Shown here: in pieces, positions 23,260-33,894 of the stretch | How the letters are laid out: every line of letters starts with the position of its first letter | How positions within the stretch are numbered: position 1 is the stretch's first letter | From: Herpomyces periplanetae | Taxonomy: Eukaryota; Ascomycota; Laboulbeniomycetes; Herpomycetales; Herpomycetaceae | DNA: 64,000 nt | Assembly: GCA_009733715.1 (NCBI GenBank) | Contig: WMKJ01000020.1 | Location: forward strand, 92,039 to 156,038 | Direction: 5' to 3' | Program-made: the position numbers and the translations under genes | The notes under the pieces: generated by a model | The model's input: the letters and a program-made list of their open reading frames with translations, nothing else | Told to the model about the DNA's origin: nothing | Databases searched by the model: none

Positions 23260-23930
23260 CTGCGAGCGTGCTGGATTAGATGGGGTAGAAAGCCAGAATA
23301 AATTTCAGAAATTAAAGCAACAAGAAGATTTAGAGTGTAGATAATATGGTGTGGTGATGCACCGAAACGAATTGGGGAGGTAAATGTGATGTAGGAAATA
23401 AAGACCTGTGGAAGAGTCTCTTGAGGCTTATGAAAAAAAGTATGTTGGTGGTAGAGCGGCCAAAGGAGTGGAATTGGATTAAGTGGACCATATAGCAATT
23501 CTTCGAAAAGAAGTATGGTAAGTTAAAGTGTGTGCTGTAGGTTAGATGTTGTAAAGAGAAGAATGTAAAGTAACGGGAAGTAAGTGAGCAAGAATGAGCG
23601 GCATTTTATAAGAATATAATACTAAAAACTGCAATATTGTAATGAGTAGATTACTGTGAAAGACTGTATGTGTTTAATTGGTGTAATAAGATACATACAT
23701 GATTTACCCGACCTGAGGTAAACTGGGCAAGTGAAAATTTCTGTATATGAAAGGCCGGGATATTGTTATACAAATGATCCCCTAACTGACCTCCCATGCC
23801 TAAATATACACAGCATGATCCAATTGTCACCAAGCTATTCTAGCGTGTATTCTGCACGGTGCATCAAGCTTCGTCCAGCAAAACGACCTTCCTATACACG
23901 TAAATATTTACTCGGAAGCAGCGCAGCGGG
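23260..23930. other. CDT1 distal upstream region, no gene
   Basis: Non-coding by inspection. Short frames on both strands lack family similarity. Confidence 0.35.
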
Positions 23931-24014
23931 TTGGTGAGAGGCGCTCCTGGCTAACACGGCAACGCCTTATTAAAGTGGGTCCGGGAATTGGCCAATGAGC
24001 GCGTGCGCAACGAA

Positions 24015-24137
24015 ACGCGTCGGGTGTAATACGCGTTGAGCCAAACGCGTCACGCGTCCGCGGTTTTCTCTGTGACGGGGATTCGCGTCTTACTACACCA
24101 GCTTCACGTATTCTACTACGCGTCACGCGTCACGCGT
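24015..24137. promoter_or_regulatory. cluster of seven MCB (ACGCGT) boxes
   Basis: ACGCGT occurs at 24015, 24031, 24045, 24052, 24118, 24125 and 24132. The last three form a perfect 7-nt tandem (ACGCGTC repeated), and 24045/24052 also have 7-nt spacing. An ATTGGCCAAT palindrome with CCAAT boxes in both directions lies just upstream at about 23988. The block is a GC-rich island in AT-rich DNA. The nearest annotated gene is CDT1, whose start is about 870 nt away on the minus strand, a known MBF target in fission yeast. The next gene on the plus strand starts 2 kb away. An unannotated short RNA starting here cannot be excluded. Confidence 0.8.
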
Positions 24138-24179
24138 CACGAGACCTTCCGCCGCTCTCTTCTCGGCTTAAAAGGGCTT

Positions 24180-26122
24180 GTTCTCGCGTCTTTACTTCTA
24201 GTTTGAACTTCTTCCTTTTCTTTCCACTTTATGCCTTATTTTGTTTTCTACATTTTCTTCTAATTTCATGCAGGGTCTGCACCCACGCCTGCGTCAGTGT
24301 CTGCATTCAAGCATGAAAGTTTACATTTTCCTGTGATGTTGTGTCTTGCGCAACATTCTCGGACGTAAATGTCCTACTCCTTTGTTCATTTCACCGTGTC
24401 GGTTAAATTCTTGTGTAAGTTATGGTTTTGTCCTGGGTTTTTTCGGCTGCACAACTTGTGAATTTATACCACATCTCTTAATTTTGCAATTTCTCCTACT
24501 TTGTCGTTCCAGCAATGTTTTTCCCTTACTTTTCACGTCGACTTACTACAAATTTAGACAATTTACCATTGTTTTATCTCACAATTCTTACTCCATTCCT
24601 GCTACGACTTAATTAATTACGGTCAAAATCCAAGTCTTCCCTCCGTAATCTTCTCAATTCTGTCACTACATCTTCGAACTTGGGCGAGAAATTCCTGTGC
24701 AAAGATTCCCTAAGCGCTTCATCTCAACTTCACTAGCTCTGTTCTTGCTTGCCTATGGTATTCGTATCCAATCAATGTACTTTTTTACTAGTTTACAATC
24801 AAAAACCCTTTACCCATGGCAGTTTCTAACGATACCAATCCTCACGAAGCAAAGCCTGATCAACACATCTTTCCAGCGTGAAATTTACTACCCACTATAA
24901 AGACTCGAACTCTAAAATACCAAAAATAATAATTCATCCACCATCCACCCCACTTCAACACGACCCTGGAAAAATTGTGGACAATTTGAGTAACAATTGT
25001 CCCCCATCTCCTTGCTAACTCTTTTACACTCGGTCGGTATCAAGGTATTTTATACCCTGCGCTTACTCTGTGCTAGAAATTTCTTCATATCAAAAAAGAG
25101 TGTTAAGCACAATAAATCAATAACACTTCACAATCCCTTACTCTTATACGCGAATGCCGAATAAGTTGATCCTGAGTGACCTATTTAGTCATTTATACGG
25201 GCCTCTCCAAACAGATTAAGCTAGGATGGTCCTTCTATAGGATGTTTTTTGTACTCTGTCTATCGGTCCCAGTCAGGTTTAAGCTTTCCCAACACAAAAC
25301 TACCATTATTGCTCACAATTCTGGCAAGCTTCACAATTCATCTCGTTCACGCATGTATCCGCAAACTAATTACAAACTTCCCGTCATCACGGCAAATGGG
25401 CACCTCGGTTCTTGAACATAATTCTTTCGTCTCACGAAATGTGGGTGCTCCTTATACTATAGGTACGTCGTCTTGATTGTAAAATTATTTCAGCGTCCCG
25501 ACCTTGATTCCACTACTTAATCCTCCTTTGTTATCATGTTTCATCGTTTCGTTCATCCGTTCGCTTTCAAGACGAAATTTGGCCTTTTATCCTGTGTACT
25601 CTGCATTTCCCTCCTACTAGCCGTGAATTAATTCATTCATTCGTCCCGTAGATACGTAGTTTATGTGACACAGATCACCATTCATCACCTACTCCCCTCG
25701 ATTCCGCGATCTCTTCCTCTCAACCCAATCATCCATCCCTACTCCTCGCACGTTCTCAACTTTATTTTTCGTGGCGCTGTACTATAAGTTGATTTCGTCT
25801 CTCCTTTTCCACTCTCTACTCAAATAAATATCCATCATGACTTTTATTGAAATATCATTCACAATTATCATCGCTCTTCTCCGATAAAAGTTTGCTAAAT
25901 AAAACTTTGCTTTTCCTCGCCTCCATTCATTCAATATTGCCTATTCACGTTTTTCCCCGTATCCATCAATCATAGTGCTACTACTGTTCGTCATTGCATA
26001 CCCATTTTTCAAAAGACGAACTTATAAACCGGAAGAATCCCGGCCAGTCCGTCCTGCTGTCTTTTGTTCACTCTTCTAACTTTTAGAATTCGAATATCGT
26101 TCGCCCTCCACAGCTCGTCACG
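24180..26122 (+). other. 1.9 kb pyrimidine-rich upstream region of the secreted orphan
   Basis: No gene was recognised. The plus strand is strongly T/C-biased throughout, producing several Ser/Leu/Phe-rich chance frames (24.3-25.5 kb). It resembles the upstream regions of the TBC, SKT5 and CHS3 genes in having pyrimidines on the sense strand. Confidence 0.4.
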
Positions 26123-27034
26123 ATGTTTTACTTGCTCTTCACGGTTGTTATTTCGTCTGTCAGCGCTCTGGCACAGTATGGGGAGCCGCCGTCTCCCCCT
26201 CCTCCATCAACTACCATCTTTCCCTTCATTCCTCCTGCACCTACGTATCAATCTTTTACCCAATTCCCCACCAGCAGTATCAGCAACACGCCACAAAGCG
26301 AGGCGCCTGAATTTGCGACTATCTCACCCAGTCCTTCTCCAGCCAGTGGTCCACCGTTAAATAAACCTCCGGTGTTGCAGCCGCTGCGTCCGTTTACGGT
26401 TAAATCATTCCAAGATGGTTATCGCGAACCAGGAAATTTAACAGATTTTATCGTAGTGGCGTACAAAGGAAGGCTAGTACTCCAGTCGCCCAATTCAACG
26501 CTTCCGGGTGATGGTCCGGCACCCGAACCTGCAGTTCTCTATGTTGATCAAATGACATCTCATGCTTTTATAGTAAGTTGCCGGTTCTTAGTATTAAGCA
26601 TGAACCTAACGACATTAGGGTTAATCTTTATAATTGTATCAATGCTAACGTTATGGATTTTGCGCAACATTCAGTTTTCTCCGTGGAAACAAAATGTGTT
26701 TCTTGATTCAATGGGAACGCTGCGATATCTTCGCCCCGAAGCTGAAGTATTACCATCGGACGCCATTATGGGGCCATTTTTTTATATCGGTAAAAATCCC
26801 AAGGGTCTCACGTATACAGCTGAGTTAGAAGGCTACAATGATCCTGCGCCGGCCGTTTTCGCAGCTATGCCGTGGAATGGATTGGGCTTCTTAGCATGTG
26901 AGGCTTCTAAAGATATGTACACCCTACACGTACATTTAGCCTATTGGATGGAGCAAAAATTTTTCATGAGGTGCTCCTGGGTATGGCTGGCAGCAATTGA
27001 TTTTAACCAGACTTTATCTGATAATCGAAATTAA
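26123..27034 (+). CDS. secreted proline-rich protein of unknown function
   Basis: Not recognised as a named family. Exons 26123-26572 and 26675-27034 give 269 residues. The N-terminus MFYLLFTVVISSVSALA is a typical signal peptide with cleavage predicted near the following QYG. A Pro/Ser/Thr-rich segment (about 18-95) resembles cell-wall protein linkers. The C-terminal part (about 100-269) looks like a compact beta-rich domain (NLTDFIVVAYKGRLVLQSP, FVAAMPWNG-like FAAMPWNGLGFLACEAS), broadly reminiscent of small fungal cell-wall proteins, but this is only an impression. The intron 26573-26674 has GTAAGT, CTAAC and CAG signals. It is 102 nt, has no in-frame stop and would encode a hydrophobic helix if retained (see findings). 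The start ATG follows a long pyrimidine-rich leader. Confidence 0.75.
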   Translation: MFYLLFTVVISSVSALAQYGEPPSPPPPSTTIFPFIPPAPTYQSFTQFPTSSISNTPQSEAPEFATISPSPSPASGPPLNKPPVLQPLRPFTVKSFQDGYREPGNLTDFIVVAYKGRLVLQSPNSTLPGDGPAPEPAVLYVDQMTSHAFIVSCRFLVLSMNLTTLGLIFIIVSMLTLWILRNIQFSPWKQNVFLDSMGTLRYLRPEAEVLPSDAIMGPFFYIGKNPKGLTYTAELEGYNDPAPAVFAAMPWNGLGFLACEASKDMYTLHVHLAYWMEQKFFMRCSWVWLAAIDFNQTLSDNRN

Positions 27035-27952
27035 GCCTGATAAGGTATTGCACTGCAGGATGAATAAATCAACACGCCAGCGAAGCTGTAGATACCCGCA
27101 ATGTAGGGGAAGTGAGTGACGTAGATAAACTCATCAGTAATGGTTTTGATTTTGACAAGGGTTTTAAGGCAATATGCTTTGTCTGTTATTGTACCATTTA
27201 TGAGGGCGAGAACAAGTAGTTTTTAAGGGTTATAATCTTTCTGCTCTTTTATCTTTTATTTTTCTCAAATTGAACCTTATACGACCCCGCCCCATCACTT
27301 GAAACTAACAATGCGCAAGCTCGTGGCGAACGAGTGAGACGCCACTTATGCACAAACATCATTACATGGTAGATGTCACACAATAGCAGTACGAACCATG
27401 GTATTTTTGAGGAAGTTGAGGTACGAAAGTGATAGAATTAACACAAATTCCCATCACTACCGGGAGGAAATTTTCCATCGTCAATCGAATTTTTTGACGA
27501 ACGAGCCGACTCGCATAAACGTTTCCCCGTCCATCAAGGAGGATTAGTAAGGTTGAGGGTGGGTAGGGCACGTGACAACGGAATTTCGCGAGATTTTTGT
27601 TGGGGAAATTATCGCCAAAAAAATTTAGTTTGTTCGTTGACAGTGCATTCTTGTTAAGGTCGGTGAAGGGATTTTCTAGTTGAACTATAACTAGTCGTAA
27701 GTTGATGATTTGTAACTATACTCTAACGTACAAACGGGATTTTTAAATTTTCATTTGTAAAGCAAAGGATTAATTTGTTTTTTGTACGTTCTTCACATGT
27801 ATAGTGGCGTTTTTTAACATTCTAATGGGCTCATAGAGTATAGTCGGGATTAATTGAAAAAAGAATTAAGGTGTAACTCATCTACAGGAAAAACGTGGGT
27901 AGTTTATAAGGAAAATTTTTAATTCCATTAAGGTTTTCTTCGACGAGGAATT
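27035..27952. other. intergenic between the secreted orphan and GET3
   Basis: No gene assigned. Two minus-strand frames (27362-27571, and one of 63 codons whose stop at 27031-27033 overlaps the orphan's stop codon) are open but match no family and cannot be joined convincingly. The right side is the AT-rich GET3 promoter. Confidence 0.35.
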
Positions 27953-29143
27953 ATGAGCGATTCAACGGCATTGGTACTAGGGGATGATGTAATGGAACCT
28001 ACCTTGGAATCGATTGTACAAAAAAAAACGTTACGATGGATCTTCGTGGGTGGTAAAGGTGGAGTGGGTAAAACAACAACATCTTGCTCATTAGCAATAC
28101 AATTGGCAAAACATCGTAAATCGGTATTGTTAATTTCAACCGATCCGGCGCATAATCTTTCAGACGCTTTCAACCAACAGTTTGGCAAAGACGCTACGCT
28201 AGTAACCGGATTCGAAAATTTGAGTGCCATGGAAATTGATCCTAGCGGTAGTATTCAAGATCTTTTAGGTGGAGGTGAATCAGGTAGAGAGTCAACAGGT
28301 GCGGAATTCGAAGGTTTAAGTGGTATGATGCAAGATATCGCCTTTAGTGTAAGTGTATACCTTTTATTATCATGTACCTTTGTTTAACAAAGAAGGTAAC
28401 CATATTGTTTGACTAAATTTTACTCGAACAGATACCTGGAGTCGATGAAGCCATGTCGTTCGCTGAAGTATTGAAGCACGTTAAAACTTTGCACTACGAA
28501 GTAATCGTATTCGATACGGCACCGACAGGTCACACGCTACGATTCCTTCAATTTCCCACTGTCATGGAAAAGGCTTTAACAAAGCTAACACAACTCTCAT
28601 CACAATTTGGCCCTATGGTTAGCTCTTTGTTCGGTGGGCAAGCCAACCTTCCGGGCGGACAGTCGTTTGAAGATTTAGTATCGAAAATGGAATCACTTCG
28701 ACAAACTATTGGTGAAGTAAACAATCAATTCAAGGATTCCAATTTAACCACATTTGTTTGCGTTTGTATCCCCGAGTTTCTCTCACTGTATGAAACGGAG
28801 CGGATGATTCAAGAACTAGGATCGTTTGACATTAACACACATGCAATTGTCGTCAATCAACTACTATTTCCCAAGAAGGATAATTCTTGTGAGCAGTGTA
28901 ATGCACGCAGAAAAATGCAAAAGAAGTACCTCGATCAAATTGAGGAATTGTACGATGATTTTAACGTGGTGAAAATGCCTTTACTTGTCGAAGAGGTTCG
29001 AGGAAAAGATAAACTTGAAAAGTTCGTATATCAAGGTGTATTGTTTGTCATTGTTAATTGAGCTAACCAACGTGCTATGTGCACAATTGATTATCTACAG
29101 GTTTAGTGAAATGTTGATAAAACCTTATCAACCGCCCGAGTAA
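27953..29143 (+). CDS. GET3: tail-anchored protein targeting ATPase Get3/TRC40
   Basis: Homodimeric ATPase that captures tail-anchored proteins and delivers them to the ER receptor Get1/Get2. Exons 27953-28348, 28432-29021 and 29101-29143 give 342 residues, the usual size. The deviant P-loop [14 protein letters not shown] spans residues 32-45. Switch I is [12 protein letters not shown], switch II is [16 protein letters not shown], and the dimer zinc-binding CEQC sits near residue 285. The methionine/hydrophobic substrate-groove region surrounds [13 protein letters not shown]. The end reads [24 protein letters not shown] when the last intron uses the weak donor GTTCGT at 29022. A donor at GTTTGT about 18 nt further on would insert VYQGVL. 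The first intron is canonical (GTAAGT...CAG). Confidence 0.96.
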
Positions 29144-30214
29144 GTGAATGGCAGATGGAGGGATAGGTTACTTCGTTTACTCGCTGTCTTCATCGTTGTC
29201 ATCTTCGTTGTACATGTGCATGTATGAGCGGTTTTCTGTGAATTTGATTCCCTGAAGTTTTGCGGAACAATGTGCAAAGTTGGAACATCCAACTAGCCAA
29301 TACGACAAATTGTCACGATCACGTTTGTACCGTGTTTAAGTGAGCTACAAGTATCTGGATAATCGATTCTCGCCTACTCTTTGATTTACAACTAATTATG
29401 TTTGCGGACGAAATAAGCTCAATTCAATACCTGAACAGATTCCATTTTGCAACTTACTTAAATTACAATACTGTGGTCGCAATTTGAAAGACTTTAAGCT
29501 TCTAATCATAATTTAACCTTTGCCCCACGGGTAACGTATACAAGTGTTTAGACTACGTTGGAGTGGATCAAAATTTAACTTCAGAAACACTCGATTAACG
29601 CTCGCATCATGCTTACTCTTTGTTTGCATTGATACACAATCTCAGTTTTATAACAACGTTAAATATAGTTCCGTTCTATTTCTACACTTCTCAGGTTATC
29701 AACATTCTATTCGCTGGGACATTGACTTCGGAGTTAGGATTGCGTGTGTTATTGTGATGGATCATAATGCACTTGCTACCGAAGGGTAAGTATTGGAGCA
29801 CGATCAGCATAGACCGAAATCGTGAAATGTAAAAAAACTCCTTTTTAGACAACGTCAAACACGGTAGTATTTCATTTACGGATCAAACTCAATTTTCCAG
29901 GTGTATGGGATGAAGATTCACCCGAAACTCAGGTGCAGCTTAGCATACTGCTGGTTTAACAAGACTCTTATTTCCCTGGTATACCAACTTTTTACCGTTC
30001 TACAATATCATAGTTTCTCTGCAGGATCCACATGAATATAAATTCTCGTCGAGTCCCTGATCACATTGTTTCGATTTAATATCCGATTAATTTAATCTCC
30101 ATCGTACGTTTTCTCTTTACTTTCCATCTCCATACTCATTCTCATGCGATATATCCATACACTACACTTTTATTGAGGAGTTTAAACTAACCTTTCACCT
30201 TTATTGCTTGCACA
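29144..30214. other. 1.1 kb gap between GET3 and the lipase, content unresolved
   Basis: No gene can be assigned with confidence. On the plus strand 29693-29785 is open and ends at a strong GTAAGT donor; further short open pieces flanked by acceptor-like CAG lie at 29901-29930 and from 30025. On the minus strand a frame ends YNEDDNDEDSE followed by a stop at about 29172, an acidic tail that looks non-random. Neither set assembles into a recognisable protein. Confidence 0.3.
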
Positions 30215-31616
30215 ATGCGTTTTACACTATTCATAACAGCACTTTTGGCGTCTCTACTTTCAAAGCCTATACCTGTTAAGTCAAGCCCAGCATCCAGTGG
30301 TTCTGTTAATCGTCGAGGTCAGTCAACAATGGACATTAACGATTGATCTTTTTTCAAACATCTTGGGTATTCGAATGATCAACTTTCTTCGCTAACTTAT
30401 GGAATTTTGCCTCGTCATATCACCATTCTTCTAATTCCACTTCTTCACAATTCTATTACGCTTTCCAACATTAATTTTTTCCGCATCTGTAATGTTTCAC
30501 CGTTAATTCGAGTTTAAAAGTGGTCTCGACAACACATTCCGGCAGCAATTTTCCAAAGCCTGCAAACAATTCAATATCTGTAGTTGATGAACATACTTAT
30601 GACAAATTCGAATTGATGCAACAGTTCGCCCTAGCGGCACTGTGTTCAAACGAAACTTATTCAATTGATAATTCCAAGCTAACCTGTCCTAATAATCGAT
30701 GCGCCAAAGTTGAGCGCGCAGGAACTCAAAAGATTATGAACTTTATTAAGTAAGTTTGTTAAAAAGTTGGATGCAACTTCATCATACCCAATCCTCCTCT
30801 TCTCTAATAATTCATCTTTATACTCTTTACTTACAATTGGTTAACCGTTCCACAATGTACAGCTCTACTTATCTTGTTGAAGCATCAGGTTACGTTGCGG
30901 CAGCACCTCATCTTAAACTTATAGTTATCGTATTTCGCAATCCAAGCAGTATTCAAAGTTGGCTTACGGGTATGCTTGCTACGCACGTCCCGTTTTCCCT
31001 TGCGGACGGTAGTTGTAAAAACTGTTCGGCACATTGGGGTTTTGCAAATAGTTGGGATATCGTTAGAGATAGCGTTGTCAGTGTAGCTCGTCGTTACGTT
31101 CAAAGGCATCAGGATCATGAGATCGCCGTCATCGGTCATTCGTTCGGTGGTGCTATGGCCACACTGGCAGCGGCCGATCTGCGAACCCTTGACTTGAATG
31201 TTTCTATTTCACTGGTTAGTTTACCCGTTCTTACGTTAACTCGCTGACATTGTATAAACGTTTACTTACCCGCGCATATTCTTTTCCACCCTCAGTTCAC
31301 GTTTGGTTCGCCCCGTGTTGCAAATAATGAACTCTCCAAACACATTTCTGCCCAACCCGGCGGCAATTATCGCCTTACTCACTACGATGATTTAGTTCCA
31401 CGCTTCCCCCCTGCGTCGCAAGGTTATTTACACATTAAACCGGAATATTATATCAGTACTCCTAACAATCAAACCGTTACACCAAAAAACATTTACTTTA
31501 TCGACGGCGCAGACTCTGCCAGCGGGAATAACCGTTTCCTTTTTCCCAGTGTTTATTCGAATTCTTTCTACTTTACCGATCTTACTGATTGTCAAGCTCC
31601 ATCGCCCAAAGTGTAA
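30215..31616 (+). CDS. secreted class 3 (fungal-type) triacylglycerol lipase
   Basis: Extracellular alpha/beta-hydrolase predicted to hydrolyse acylglycerols. Exons 30215-30317, 30521-30749, 30863-31214 and 31296-31616 give 334 residues. The N-terminus MRFTLFITALLASLLSKPIP is a signal peptide, followed by a likely propeptide region. The mature part starts near VDEHTYDKFELMQQFALAAL. The nucleophile elbow is GHSFGGAMA (Ser at about residue 203), preceded by AVI. The Asp/His end includes FTFGSPRVANN, YDDLVPRFPP (candidate Asp) and a downstream histidine in GYLHIKPEYY. FRNPSSIQSWLTGML corresponds to the oxyanion/lid strand. The first intron (203 nt) is the least certain; the other joins restore the family pattern exactly (KIMNFINSTYLVEASGY; SISLFTFGSPRV). 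Confidence 0.92.
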
Positions 31617-31791
31617 TTGTTATACCATGTATATATATCCTCGCCTACTCTACCACTGCTAATCTACGCACAAGCGCGGTTACGCATATACGCAAGTGGG
31701 TATCTACAAAATTCACTTTAACGTTCACACTTTTGTCCAATGGCACACCAATCATTATTCATTATTCCAAACGAGGATGCGCGCACGCGCA

Positions 31792-33676
31792 TCACGGGTT
31801 CCCGCGTCGAGCCAGCCAAAGAGCTACCGCTTCACGGGCGGCCTGACTCGACCATACACTATCAAAGGTATATCGACCATTTGACGTCGTCGACAGGCAC
31901 AGATCAGCAGCAGTTTCAGCTGCTGCAATGGAATGCTGACTGGGATAACCGCGGGATCGTCGCCATTCATCACCTTGACCTTCATCACCCCATCCACCCG
32001 TTTCGCACAAAAATACCTCCAAGTCATGCTGCTGTGAGAGTATCCACCGTGTGGTAAAGCGAACGGGATCACGCAACATTCCTTCGAAGAAACTCCATTT
32101 CATCTTCGAATCTGATATGGCGCGAACTGTCGCCGCCAGTGCATCATCCATTTGGCTCAAGGGTTGTAGGGTGCTCAATGAATTTAATAGTGCTGCTTGA
32201 CAAGCTTGGGCGTACTGAGGAATTACAATCACCGGAATATCGTAGATCGTGTACTTGCCTTGCGTTGATGAATCTTGTATGTATTCAGCGTCAACACGAA
32301 TTGTATAATTTAGTTTAACCGGTGGAAGGGGTGAAAGGTGCGTGTGAATCATGTCGGGTAAGTGTGGGAAAAAGATAACATCTTGATTAAAAACCTAGAA
32401 ATATTAATGGGAGAATTCCCCTTTTGTTAACATTTTCATGCCAAATTTATAAAATACAACCAAACTCACTTTGGCTTACCGATTTAAGACCATCGTCACA
32501 ATGTACACGTCGACTTTCCTCTTCTTCTTGCAAGTTATGTGACTTAATATAATGCCATAGCCCCATTAATACGCTTAAACGGTCATCAACTCGAGTATCT
32601 AGTAAGCGTTCTAGTGCGGGACTTAACTGAAACCTTTCACGCAATTTTTCATCGCGATGTAAACTGATGGTAATATTCAAATTTTCGTCACCTCGCCTTT
32701 GAAATTCTAAATAGTCAAATTCACTTGTTGTTTGACCTTCCATTGAATCATTACGTTTCCAATTAATAGAATTTTGTCCGTCTCCAGGAACGGCTCCGGA
32801 AGTTTTGGGCTTGTCAAAATCAATTGTTATTTGTCGAAAAAAGTTCGAAAATCGATTGGGTGTCGCAAACGGTAATTTTTCCGTGCTTCGAGAATCTTTG
32901 TTTGAAATTTTATCATTAGAATATATTTTTTTTGATGGTGCCTTACATCCACTGGATTCATCAATGCAAGCATCACCACCTTTGTCGATATTATCCTGGG
33001 AAACAGATCTCGAATTTTCCGTTGCTTCGTCCGTTTTCACTTCATTATCCGGCTTGATATCCCCAAAAATATTCTCGTCGAGAAGTTTGCCCTCAATTCT
33101 TACACGATAACTTGGGGCGCTCATACTGTCAAAATCAACCCCTTCTGCTCCCGTTCCTGATAATTGCCAGGCTTGATTTTCCGCTGTATTTGAAATCCAT
33201 ATTCGCAGTATCTGATTTTTTACGAAGCCCATATTAATGTCAGCATCGGTGATTTCCAATCGTTTCCGTACTACTACAGCATCAAGTCGACGCTCCATTT
33301 CCCGTAATGCTTGGTAAGACTTAGCTCCATTACCAATAATAATTTCGTCAATCCCATCCGGTAAATTTCGATCGGTTGGCTTACGGCTGGCCCGCCTCAA
33401 ATTCTCGCGTTTTTGCGCTTCAAGTTGAAGTTGCAATAGCTGTTGCTGTTGCTGCTGTTGCTGTTGTAATTGTTGATGATGTTTCTGTTGTGCCGCTAAA
33501 TTTTGCGCATAATTTGCTGGTAATCCTTGCGCTGCCGTCCCAACTTGAGTAACTGGTCCACCTCCACGACGTCCTACAGGCGATGGTGCATGCGGTGACC
33601 TTTGTCCTCCGCTTACCGTTCCCGGGTGATTTCGATATTGCGCCTGCATAACATCAAAGCCAAACTGCCCTTCCAA
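31792..33676 (-). CDS. SWP73: SWI/SNF or RSC complex subunit Swp73/Rsc6 (BAF60/SMARCD) with SWIB domain
   Basis: Subunit of an ATP-dependent chromatin-remodelling complex. Exons 33676-32480 and 32394-31792 give 599 residues; the join reads DDGLKSVFNQDVIFFPHLPDM. The N-terminus is Gln-rich (a run of about nine Gln near residue 80) and precedes the conserved block DRNLPDGIDEIIIGNGAKSY, LREMERRLDAVVVRKRLEI, and LRIWISNTAENQAW. A variable acidic insert separates this from FDYLEFQRRGDENLNITI. The SWIB domain follows, at about 345-425 (LSPALERLLDTRVDDRLSVLMGLWHYIK), and then the C-terminal helical region. Whether it serves SWI/SNF, RSC or both cannot be told. It converges on the lipase with 175 nt between stops. 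Confidence 0.94.
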
Positions 33677-33798
33677 AATTCCAAAATTTCATTAAATACC
33701 ATACCCTTTCACACCAAAATATCCCCATTCCACAAACTTATGTTCCATCATTAACTCGCTCGCATGTGTGCTTTTCGCGTTTTGCGCATTACCTTCTC

Positions 33799-33821
33799 CA
33801 CGTGACCTCCACATGACGTCA
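33799..33821. promoter_or_regulatory. E-box CACGTG plus CRE TGACGTCA upstream of SWP73
   Basis: CACGTG at 33799-33804 and a perfect CRE palindrome TGACGTCA at 33814-33821 lie in the 219 nt between the MRC1 stop and the SWP73 start, about 125-145 nt from the latter. bZIP/bHLH binding is inference from the motifs. Confidence 0.5.
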
Positions 33822-33894
33822 TGCGCCCTCTCTCGGAACAATGTACTTCCACACTCGGGTTTTCGCCGAAAAAACCCAAAATTTTGGGCAAAAT

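Noticed and set aside
27031-27220. 63-codon minus frame (ending ...SSCSAIPYQA) overlapping the stop of the secreted orphan
   Set aside because: Protein-like in places but has no start codon, no clear splice partner and no family resemblance.
27362-27571. Minus frame reading MPYPPSTLLILLDGRGNVYASR
   Set aside because: Briefly suggested a ribosomal protein L13a-like start (DGRGxxxxRL), but the following residues do not fit and no partner exon was found.
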